Shown here: piece by piece, positions 34,310 to 45,053 of the stretch
Numbering within the stretch: the first letter of the stretch is position 1
Layout: every line of letters starts with the position of its first letter
Made by a program: the position numbers and the translations under genes
The notes under the pieces: generated by a model
Seen by the model: only the letters and a program-made list of their open reading frames with translations
Databases searched by the model: none
What the model was told of the DNA's origin: nothing
Source of the DNA: Basidiobolus meristosporus CBS 931.73
Taxonomy: Eukaryota; Basidiobolomycota; Basidiobolomycetes; Basidiobolales; Basidiobolaceae
Direction: 5' to 3'
DNA: 64,000 bases
Assembly (NCBI GenBank): GCA_002104905.1
Contig: MCFE01000488.1
Span: forward strand, 1 to 64,000

Positions 34310-37300
34310 ATGAGGTCCCCTCGTTGTTTGCTGACGACTTTGCTTCATAATGCAAAGCGAGTTCTCTCTCAGACATGCCACTTTTGGCTGGAGAGAGCCT
34401 CCAACGAGAGTCCAGACGCTCCTAGGATGGTTTTTTCCAACAACCTCATAGCGAACTCGAACTTTATACATAACAAGATCACAAATACAAAGTACACAGT
34501 TCTTAGTTTTCTTCCGAAGAATTTATTAGAGCAGTTTAGGTACGTCGAAGACACTTGCTTCTCTTTTGGCCCACCAGATGCGAGCTACTAACGCTTGATA
34601 CATACGTAGTCGTTTCATGAACCTCTACTTCTTACTGATTGCTTGTCTCCAGTTGAACCCCTCCTTGGTCTGGTTGGTTTTGAAGACGGTCAAAACGAGG
34701 CACTTTACTAACTGTTGCGTGGTTCAAAACAGACACCGGTAAACCCCCTAACCACCTGGACTCCGTTAATTATGATCTTCTCGATATCTGCGCTGAAAGA
34801 AGGAGTGGATGATTATCAAAGATTCAAGTCGGACCAGGAGTTCAACGAGCGCCTATATACAGTGTATAGAACCGGACAAGGGTCAAAGATCAAATGCCAA
34901 GACATCAGGGTCGGGGACATCGTTCGGGTACTCTAACTTAAACGTGTGTCTGGATGCTCACAGCAAGGTTTTCCCTCACACCATTCAATCCTTGCCTTTA
35001 GGTGGAGCAGGGCATAGAGATTCCCTGTGACATGGTTTTGCTACGTTCATCTGATCTTGATGGCACATGCTACATCCAAACTGCAAACTTAGACGGGGAG
35101 ACGGATCTCAAAACCCGAACTGCCCCTGGATTAACTGCTGGGCTTTCCGATACAGAGGTTATAGCATTCGACGGCGTTGGTAAATATCGATGTTGGTGAA
35201 CAAATCAGAGACAAATGATGTGATACTATTGGAACTATTCTGTAGTTCATTGTCCACAGCCGAATGGTCAAATCTACAAGTTCGATGCGAAGCTTGAGTC
35301 GTCGCCTGACTCGGGTGAGTTCTCGGCGTTATCGTCCAAGCAGTTGCTCCTTCAGGGGACGTTTCTTAGAAATACGGATTTTGCTTATGGGCTGGCGGTT
35401 TACACCGGGAACGAGACCAAGATAGGAATGAACAAAAGAGAGCCTCCCATCAAGCTAACCAAGATCGATCGGCAGATCGAAAGGGCCAGCATGATCATCT
35501 TTATTATTCAACTATCGTTGGTATTCTTAAATGGGATTGTCGGAGATGTGGTGCAAGAGAGCACCATGAAGAGCCGGCATACTTATCTGGTCGCGGAATC
35601 TCTCTCTCAATGGTACCACTACCTTGTTATCCCTCTGAGAATGCTTCTACTTATGTCGTTAATGATCCCTATATCTCTCAAAGTCACACTGGTTAGTATT
35701 CCTGAACAGAGAGCTGCGTGCCGTTGTGACTAACCTGTTTGGATCCACTCGACAGGATATTTGTAGATACATGTACGCAATGTTTATCAACTGGGTACGT
35801 ACCTTCTTTCTACTCGTTTGGACGTGTAGGTTTTAACAGAGGAAATACCTTAGGATCTGAAGATGTATAGCGGCAGTGATGGAGGCGCATTTGCGGCCAA
35901 CACTGGCATATCGGAAGACCTAGGCCAGGTCGACTACATCTTCACGGACAAAACAGGTTAGAGGCCATCTGAATTGTTTGCCCGGATCGCCACTGACGAC
36001 TTTGCAATCATCTGATGATCAGGAACCCTCACCGAAAACGTCATGGTATTGAAGAAGTGCTCTATCAGTGGGGTGATTTTTGGCCACACCGACGACTGCG
36101 ATGATCTCCGTTCGGACGACATTCTTCTGAATCTCTTGCATAACGGTGGCGCAACCACTGCCGACAATAGGCAAACACATAAGAGCGAAGAAGTGGTGGA
36201 CTTTTTCCGCTGTTTGGCGCTCTGCAATACAATCGTTCCCTCTGATGAGCGTGCCAATGGTTACCCCATCTATAGAGGCTCCTCCCCAGATGAGGAGGCC
36301 TTGGTCAAGGGGGCCGCGGAGGTTGGCATTGTATTTTCTGGTAAAAGCAATGATATAGTTCAGATCGACCTGAATGGCTTCCGAGAAACATTCCAGGTGT
36401 TGCATACATTGGAGTTCTCGTCAGACAGGAAGCGGATGTCTGTCATCGTACAGGAGTATAATGGAAACCCTGACGAGGGCCAGAAGCCGCTGAAGATAAG
36501 GCTGATATCCAAGGGTGCAGACGATTCAATGCTGCATCATTGTGCTGGCCAAGAGGAGATGCTCCAGGCAACTACACGTCATCTCAACGAGTTTGCTCAT
36601 TTGGGACTCCGCACCCTTGTTGTTGCTTATAAGGAATTGACTGTGGATGAATACAGGGCCTGGGCCGAGGAGTTTCATCAGGCCAACACCTCCTTGGAAG
36701 AGCGGGAAGGCAGGTTGGAGCGATGCTTCAATTCCATCGAGAATGATTTCACGCTTTTGGGCTGTACTGCTATTGAAGACAAGCTGCAGGACGGGGTGCC
36801 AGAGACCATCGCTCTCTTCAGGGACGCGGGGATCAAGCTATGGATGCTTACAGGTCAGTTGTAGAATGACATTGTGTCTATCAGGCAGCCTCAAACCTGG
36901 ATTCAATTTGTAGGGGACAAGTTGACGACAGCAATTCAAGTAAGTCGATACACATTTTCTTCCGAACATTTTCCATGCACCTCGGACTAACTTATCCCTG
37001 GCACATCCAGATCGCCACGAGGTACGGAGACTTTGCATGGTGTGTCTGTGCATAGGGTTTGACTAACCGCCTATATAGCTGTAATCTCATATCCTGTGCA
37101 GGCCGCGAAGCATTGATTCGTTTGGAAGGAAAGCACAAATCAACCCAAGAGTTGCACAGAGATATCGATCAGGCATTGCGCCATCACTCTGATGCGGGTC
37201 CTCAGCAAGGGCTATCATCCCATATCGATGCTACTCATGATTCAACGCTCTCAGTTGTTATTGATGGTAGCGCACTTGCTACCATCATGGAAGATAGGAA

Positions 37301-38687
37301 CTGCAACGAACGATTCATGAAGCTGTGCATGCTCGCGCACACAGTGGTCTGCTGTCGAGTTACGCCCAATCAGAAAAGTCAGATTGTCACTTCAATCAAG
37401 GACAAAGGGTTTGTATCGTTGTCGGTAGGGGATGGGGGAAACGATGTTTTAATGATCCAGCAGGTAACGGGCCGATTCGTTTGCTGGCAACCACATTCCG
37501 CTAATCTTGCTTGATCAGGCCAACGTAGGGGTCGGGATTAGAGGAAGGGAGGGGCTTCAGGCCGCTCGTGCGGCGGACTACAGCATCACAAGATTCTCCC
37601 ATCTACAGAGGCTGGTTTTAGGTAACTCCCGAGCTGTCGCGTAGATGCGTGTGCGGTATACTAAATGTGTTGTTCAAGTCCATGGAAGATATTCGCTTCA
37701 CCGGACATCTATGGTGGCGCTCTACTGTTTCTATAAAAGGTACGTGGGCTCATGAGCGTGCTCAACGAAGTCAATACTGATGGGGCTTTCGAAATGGCAG
37801 CATATATGTGTGCATGATCCAGGTACGGCTAGCGAATGCCAGGTGCTATGAACGCATCGCTCATGAACATATTGCTTTAGATTTTCTATCAGGTCCTCTG
37901 TGGATTCTCCGGGACCTCTTTGCTGAACACATTTAGTCTGACCACCTACAATACGTTGTTCACAGAGCTGCCCATTCTGTTGTATATTTTGGACAAAGAT
38001 ATCGAGGAGTCGGTCGTATTTGAATACCCACCCGTTTACCAATCAAATTTCGGTCGCTCCAAGAGCTCTCTTCTGAACAACTTCTTTCCGTGGATCGCAA
38101 AGGCCATCTTCCAGGCCGCCGTCACAACTCTATACTGCGTTTTTGCTTTTTGGGACTGGGAGTCGTCCAACGGCCTTGGAAATAGCGGTCGAGAGACTAT
38201 GTCGGCGATTGTGTTCACGATCGTCATGCTGGTAAAGTTCGATTTACCCCAGTTTGCTTCTAAGGCCGCATATGATTCAACTTGCTACATATAGGTTGTG
38301 CAACTCACCCTAGCGTTGGAGACCAACTACTTCACTACGTTGAACCACCTTGCTGTCTGGGGGACCATCGGCTTTTACTTCGCTATTTCTTATGTCATTT
38401 CAATGGTGCCCGCTCTTGGCATGTACCACGTGATCCACAAGGTGTATGGGGAATGGGTCTTTTGGCTCGCCATCACCACGGCTACGGTGGCATGCCTGCT
38501 TCCACTCTATGTTCACAAATATCTTCAGACACAGTACTTCCCCAAAGTCAACGAATCGTTAAGAGAGCAGTCGTTGGTCACTACAAGCCACAGCTCCGAA
38601 TTATGGTTTCCGCTCTCAAAATTGTATTCGTTCTTCAAACCAAACCATACTCAAACCCCAACCCGGATCTACCAAACACTTCCTTAA
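34310..38687 (+). CDS. P4-type ATPase (phospholipid flippase), ALA2-like
   Basis: Sixteen exons give about 1,143 residues: 34310-34539, 34610-34667, 34733-34927, 35002-35179, 35246-35691, 35756-35794, 35854-35956, 36023-36853, 36914-36939, 37011-37021, 37079-37463, 37519-37621, 37679-37739, 37801-37822, 37881-38231 and 38295-38687. P4 signatures appear in order: FLPKNLLEQFSRF, ITPVNPLTTW-like TPVNPLTTW, DGETDLKT (actuator), DKTGTLT (phosphorylated Asp near residue 413, split by an intron), SPDEEALV, KGADDSML, MLTGDK and GDGGNDV. Flippases move aminophospholipids from the outer/lumenal to the cytosolic leaflet. By sequence feel it is nearest the plant ALA2 branch, whose members work without a CDC50 subunit; that is inference. 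The start is uncertain: 34310 is the first in-frame ATG, 34427 is another, and an upstream exon is possible. A 3' in-frame stop follows a Pro/Thr-rich tail. Confidence 0.93.
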
Positions 38688-38993
38688 TACATCCCCTCGT
38701 CGACCGCCAACGTGGGCAGTTGATATCCCCCCTCATCTTCGCGTTCCTAGTGGATCCTGGTAATCCAGTCCTTCGAATGGTAGGCTAATCGAAACGGGCA
38801 TGCTTTAGTGGATTATATTCTCGAAAAACGATTGTTCCTTGCTTTGAATATATGAAAATAAATATGACAACTGACGGAGCACGGTTGCAGTAAACAAGCG
38901 CGAGCAATGGAGTCATATGGATTTGGCTGGGTACGAAAGCTAGATCATTCGTGAACAAAATCTATGGAGCTGAGCTCACAAGGTACGTTGTAC
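38688..38993. other. Short 3'-to-3' intergenic
   Basis: About 300 bp between the convergent flippase and armadillo genes. AAAATAAATA near 38859 could serve as a polyadenylation signal for the flippase. Confidence 0.5.
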
Positions 38994-41538
38994 TCAGGGA
39001 GACCCTTGCAACGTTTCAATTCTCGCCAAAAGAGCGGAGGCATTGGAGCTCATCTCGGTCGGATAATTTCCGCCCACATTCTGAATGACATTGTTCAAGG
39101 CCTCAAAAAACGGAAGGATTTCCACCTCACTAGCGGTGGGGGTATCTTCCTCAGGAGATTCCTCTTTAGTGGTGGTGTCCTGAGCGACGAACTCCAGTAC
39201 GACTTTCCCTATGGTTAACGAGGAGTTAGCACCGCCGTATCGTGTGAATACCGTTTCGCATTGTACCATCTTGTTCCGCATTCAGAGTCAACAGCGTTAA
39301 CGCAACAATTCCTTCATTCTGCAGAAGTGGGAACTTGGGCTTTTTGATCATATTGCCGATCAACGTGACAACCCGCAAGGTTGTTAGGTGGTTACGCAAG
39401 GTGGCTATGCAGATTTGAAGGTCAGTAAACCAGACATGCCGACATTCTCTTCCCAAGGATATTACCCAAATCCGACTCCCGGCTTGAATGATCGGTCCCC
39501 CAACCTAACCGAATGAGGTTGATCAGTATGCGTGTTCCCTCACTACAGATCCCCGGGTTATCCGTTTTCTCGACCACATCGATGATTTGTTCCAGGAGAG
39601 TGGCTTGTCCCGTATACGATTGGATTATATCAAGTCCGTTGTCAACTGCATCGTTCAGTTAGTGTCCAGTGGGTGGCAATGCAATCAGATTGACGTGGAG
39701 CTTACGATTTCCAGCACAGAGGTGCTTGATGGCTACAATGGTGGAGAATTGGATAGGCTTTGAGTCAGATTCCACAAAGGAACTGATCACTCGAATCGCA
39801 CCCAGTGATCCAATGGTTGCCTTGTTTGAACCTATAGTTGATTTTTGCATCGGATGAATACATATGGCTCGTCGTGCTCTCGGCCAGTACCAACACTTAC
39901 TTGGAAGGCAAAGGTTCTTGATAATTCCAATCAGGGCGTGCTGGACCTTGACATCAATGTCAGACTTCAGCAGCTCCAGGAGCACGGGAGTAATCTTGTA
40001 CTCTTGTACCAATTGGGTACAGTGGGCGTCTACAATGGAGCAACGCTTAATAGCAGAGCCTAGAGGGTCAATGTCGAGCGTCTACAAACCGGTTCTAGCC
40101 AGGTTGGCAAGGCATAATCCACCGCACATTTGTAGCTGAGGATTACTGCTGCTCAGCCAGTTTATGAACTTCATGATGTAACGCTTCTCAAAGAGTATTT
40201 CGAGGTTCACGTCTATTAAAGTGCTAGTTAGATAGGATATGAGCTGGCGGTGAACTGGATGGATACTCACCGCTCATGCCTACTTCGATCACTATGTTTG
40301 TTACGGCTGACTGAATCTCCTTGAGGGTGTCTTGGTCATCAGCGCTAACATCCATGGGCTCAATCTCCAGCAAAGATAACAATGGTTCGAACAACGATTC
40401 CTGAACTACGGTGTTTTGCAGAGGTTCTACATGAAAGGAAATGGTGAGTTGACATGAAATGTGTGCTATTCAATATTCGATTCTCTACCATTGTCCACTA
40501 TTACTGCAGCCAATATCTCGACCGTCGGCTCCATTACTTCGAAGAATCTGTCATCCGTGCGCACGGAAAGATACTTGAGAAGGCGAAGCAATGCTAATCC
40601 GCCCTGGTTCTCCTCGAATGCTTTCACGCCCTCGTCTATGGAAAAGTTAACTATGTGTCCCTCTCAAGCTCCTCAATCACAAAGTTGAGCTAACCTTCCT
40701 CAAGTAGATTAGATAGTACTTTCACTCCTATCATTACAGTCATCGAGTTACCCATCTCCAACAATCCGGGATGGAACAAGGAGAGGATATCCTTCAGGCC
40801 ATTCTGCGCGATGATTTCCTTTATAACAGGAGCTACAGGACAAGAAATAAACAAAAATACACTGAAGAATGTGGCAGGTCATTGCTAACCATAGCGCATG
40901 CTGATGTTAAGTAAAGCCCCGACGCATGTCATAGCAATCGGCTGATTCTTGTCATTAGCATTGAAACAGTCCAGGATCGCGGTAATTCCCTTGCTTTCTA
41001 GGGTTCGCTGACGATTATCATCTGCAAACATAGCAATGTTAGCCCATGAAGGTTTCCACCCGATTATTGTTGGCTAGATGATGAGTGTAGAGTGGGCTTA
41101 CCGTGATCAATACATATGTTTGCCAATGCTCGTAAGCACTGTATCCGAACTTCGTTGTTCTCCTTGGCGCTATTTAGCCAGTGGATAGAGATCTCGATAG
41201 CTCCTGCCTCGCTTAGTAGTGATCTACAGGGTACTGTTGTCGAAAGAGTATATATATTAGATGAGCATTCAAGGAAAGGAATTGAGGGCCTACCTTGCTT
41301 GGCCCAATCTGCAAAAAGCTCTTCAGTCGCCTTGACATATTTCCAATGAATCTTTGAGGGATCCTTTTCTTTCCATTCTTGCAAATCTTTAACGAGCAGC
41401 GAAGCCAATTCCTTACAGGAATCGGAGCTCTGAGGATCTGTGTCCGAATATGGTGGCGTGAGACGAAGAAAAAGCCTCAGTGATGCTAAGCAACGTACCT
41501 GCTTGTTTCAAAAGTTCCTTCAAATTGCATGTAATCAT
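38994..41538 (-). CDS. Armadillo-repeat protein, SmgGDS/RAP1GDS1-like
   Basis: Thirteen exons give 596 residues, against about 600 for animal SmgGDS: 41538-41499, 41437-41294, 41233-41102, 41021-40890, 40832-40695, 40635-40489, 40426-40271, 40212-40090, 40059-39901, 39831-39706, 39645-39505, 39404-39267 and 39208-38994. All twelve introns are phase 1, and most internal exons are 123-159 nt, roughly one armadillo repeat each. Repeat hallmarks recur (IQCLRALANICIDHD, CGGLCLANLARTD, VQHALIGIIKNLCLP, FSTIVAIKHLCAGN). SmgGDS proteins act as exchange factors or chaperones for small GTPases of the Rho/Rap type with polybasic prenylated tails. That role is inferred from repeat organisation and length. 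An UNC45/vacuole-Vac8-like identity is the main alternative. Cytosolic, with no targeting signal. Confidence 0.85.
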
Positions 41539-43829
41539 TGTCAAGCAACTCCAGGTGGAGTGAAATAATAACGCAAGCTATTGATGTTATGAATGACAAT
41601 TATACAGCTCCAAATTCAACGTAGACCTGATATTAATGAGATCTGGCCATTAATTTGGTCAGCTCGGCTTAGCATTGATTTGATGATAACTTGGATTTGC
41701 CTCTGCCCAGGATATCGGATGGACCAAGTGTAACAGGCTAATCTGGTTTCGATAGCAATACACAAAGATTACAATGGGTCGTGAAAGCTTATCAAGAGGC
41801 ATTTTGGGGGCTTAGTCATCTTCCAAGCATAATGACGCGCGGATTCATGAAGATTCAGTTTCCAGTATTACCTCCACTTTCATTCTCCCATTTATCACGA
41901 TCCTAATTCAGACCATAGAAATCGGATTGGAAATACCTCGGCTGGCAAGCTATGTTGATTTGCCTTACTAGCATTAATGAACTCCTCTCTCTTTCTAGGA
42001 CAAGCGGTAAATGGTTAGACTCCATGGGCTCCATCAATATCAACATAGAGCCAGTTGGACAAACCCGATAGTACATGCAAATCTTGGTTTCAAACTAATT
42101 AATATAAGATTGGCGGCAGTGTGGTACTTAGAGTCTCAATACGTACCCAAGTTTCAGGAATAGGCTCAAGAAATGGTTGGAGGTGATAAAATTAAAAGCA
42201 TGTGCCTCGCCAAGTACGCCCTAGTAACTAATGTTAGTCTCAGGAATAGGATAGATATGCAAGCTATGCTTCTTGGTGCATTCCCTAGAACATCCTAATC
42301 TGGCGTCTTTGGCCGGTTCAGTGTAGTGTGATGATATTGTACCTTAGATTCCGTAGGTTAAATGCAAGTCAGATTTGGGAATTAACCTGGTAATGCAGTT
42401 GATTCTGGCCTGCATACAGGGGGTCAGTATGACCGTTCACTAGTTCAGTGATCCCTGCAGTAATAATCGATTCAACAAATATGAAAATTCATAAGTTGAC
42501 GTGATGTCAACGATCTATTTCAACGATTGAATCGACCATATTTAGAACAACGTGTCCTAATACCTGGAATCAACCTAGTGACCACCTTCCGGGATTAGAC
42601 GATGGTGACTGATAGGCAGCCACATCCCAAGGTTTGTTGCATACCATTCAACATGGACTCAGGACATACATATAAGGCTGATGGAGATACGCCTGGTTTC
42701 TTTTCTCGATGAAGGACTCTATCATGTATTATGCCATCAGTAGTGCTTTATTGTTAGGAGTTGCTCTGGATGACTGATGCCCGGTTTAATTGGGATACAC
42801 CTCAACCGTGTTCCCTCCACATCTGTGACTCTTATTGGATTGTGGAAATTCAGGGGAGGAATCTAAAGGTCCAATTCTACGCTTTACTTTGGATGCTTCC
42901 ATTTTGCTTGCTGGCTTTCATGCATGGAAAATGCAATGCTGCTTGGATAGCTCTTCGACCTTTGCACTCTCTCGAAATTCACATACTGTGCATTTGTTTG
43001 TAGGCTTTCAATCGATGATTGTGAGTACTCACGCTCCGATTTTGATCAATCTACGGTAAGAACCAACACCGATCTTACTTTCTTTCCGCCTGTAGCCCCG
43101 AAGCCTTTGGTTGCTCGACCGTCGTTTGGTTGGCGTATTCACAGGCGGTAAGCGTTGAGCCATGGAGGTCAAGCCCTCTCCCCGGAAATGTTGACTAGCT
43201 TTCTTTGCTAGCCAGCCACAATCGATGATCATAACCTAGTGACAAATGTAGGTGTTTTTAGCTTATATAAGATGATGCAGGGAGGGCAGGTAAGTAAAAG
43301 CCCATACGCACCGTAACTAATGGGATGTATATCAGATTATCCCTCTTAAAATACCATAACACGAATCTTACCAAACTTGTGATAGTATATTGGGCTGCCA
43401 TCCTCGTGTATATATCTATTGAACATCATAAAGTAGAAAATAGATGGCCAAAGTTGGGAAGTTGGCTCACCTCCTTGTGAACAGGCCCAAATAGTATAAA
43501 TGGCTCAGTTGATATTATGGATTGTCAGGCTGTGTTCTGATCATTCCGGATCACTGAGCATCTATCTCCCACCAGATGTGGAGTATGATTACATTAGCTT
43601 TCAATTCCCCGCACTCGTTTTCCATGATAATATGCTTCTAATCATCATAAGCATCACTGGTAAAACTGTACATTTTTACATATATAAAGACTGAAGGAGC
43701 CTCAAACGTTGAACATCATTCCACCGCAGTAGTTAACTCCCCACTCTGGGTTGATTCTCACCGACGCGACTCTCATTTGCCAAACACGCCCAACACTTCA
43801 CCTTTTGAAAAGCTCTTTTCCTACATAGA
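41539..43829. other. Intergenic, no gene supported
   Basis: About 2.3 kb of divergent upstream sequence between the minus-strand armadillo gene and the plus-strand zinc-finger gene. Short frames near 42.8-43.2 kb begin at non-ATG codons and show no motif. Confidence 0.6.
43681..43688 (+). promoter_or_regulatory. TATA box of the C2H2 gene
   Basis: TATATAAA lies about 140 bp upstream of the ATG at 43830. Confidence 0.45.
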
Positions 43830-44423
43830 ATGTTTCTCACTCCGATTGGTGCCATAGTTGCTGGGCAACATTTAGTAGAAGATGAACAGGCCTACAAACT
43901 TCCCCCACTTCGTCCATATAGATGTATCCTATGCCATAAAGCGTTTCTGCGCCATGATCACCTGAAAAGACACACACTGACACATGATGAGGGACTACCG
44001 AAGAATGATTCTACGAAAGATCCACGGGGAGCAAAGCACCGACGTACTCGTTCGGCAAGTTCCTTCAAAGGGCCAAGAACAAACCAGAACCCATCATCCC
44101 TTCTGGAAGGCGCTGTTAGCCGTTCTCACAACCTGCATCTACAATCTGCCCCGTATATAAAACCCTTGGAGCCACAATTCCCCTCTCATAGATACAGTCT
44201 CAAGCAATATCTTTCCCAAAACAACGCAACCAGTGTTGGGCCGACAACGCGTCGTAATTTCAACGTCACTTATTCAGCCTTTTCAGCGCCTTCATCCCCT
44301 CCACTAGGAGGTGCCTCGCGCACCCCGCCTCCACAGAGCAACCTGAAGTCCATCTTCGACTCCATTGATCCGCAGTACCGCACCCTTCCCCTTCCCCTAC
44401 CATTCACTCCCTTATCACTATAG
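43830..44423 (+). CDS. Single-finger C2H2 zinc-finger protein
   Basis: A 197-residue single-exon protein with one classical zinc finger near its N-terminus: Cys32, Cys35, His48 and His52 in RPYRCILCHKAFLRHDHLKRHTLTH-type sequence, with conserved Phe and Leu core positions. Only one finger is present, whereas DNA-binding C2H2 factors such as Mig1/Rgm1 normally have two or more. It may therefore need a partner or be a fragment of a two-finger factor. After the finger comes a basic segment (RGAKHRRTRSASSFK) that could assist DNA binding or nuclear import. A Ser/Pro-rich disordered tail ends in PLPLPFTPLSL. A transcription-factor role is inferred. No second finger exists downstream before the stop. 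Confidence 0.8.
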   Translation: MFLTPIGAIVAGQHLVEDEQAYKLPPLRPYRCILCHKAFLRHDHLKRHTLTHDEGLPKNDSTKDPRGAKHRRTRSASSFKGPRTNQNPSSLLEGAVSRSHNLHLQSAPYIKPLEPQFPSHRYSLKQYLSQNNATSVGPTTRRNFNVTYSAFSAPSSPPLGGASRTPPPQSNLKSIFDSIDPQYRTLPLPLPFTPLSL

Positions 44424-45053
44424 TCAGTATTGTACATATTAGTCCAGCTATCCAACGTAGTCTCGAGTGAACACATACACATAAATATATCGCTCTGTTC
44501 GCAAGTTATATCTGAGCAGTATGAGCTGGTCTTCAATAGGCTTCTGGTCGAAACAGCCACATTTAAAGAGAAGACTATGTGCCAGCTTTGTGGGTTATAG
44601 ATGGATTCCGGCCTGATGTCCATTTAGGTACTGATTGCTGAGGGCCAGTCAGATCAGGTCCAAAATTCCCTTCAGTCTGGAGATCCTCTGCATCTATATT
44701 GCATATGGTTGTCGATTACCTTGTCCAAACCCACATGCAATACTCTTATGATCCCTAATTTCCATGAGAATGGTATCTCTGAAATGACTCGGGGGACATC
44801 AAGCACCTGAAAATCTTATGTATTGTTGCGTCTAGCAGAAATCATTCAACCCATGCCTCGGAAAAACAATTAACTGAACTGAAGAGCGACTCGCTTAATT
44901 AAGGCCAGGTTCATGCAGAGCCCCGTCATAGCATTCCTGTTGAACTTTTCTTTATTGAGAGCATTCCGTACCAGCTTAGGTGCCGTACTTGTTGCTTCAC
45001 TATATTCACAGATAGGTATATTACCAAGGCATCGAGATGCTGGCGTGCCGTCC
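44424..45053. other. 3'-to-3' intergenic
   Basis: Convergent ends of the C2H2 gene and the PX-associated gene. No gene, repeat or RNA seen. Confidence 0.6.
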
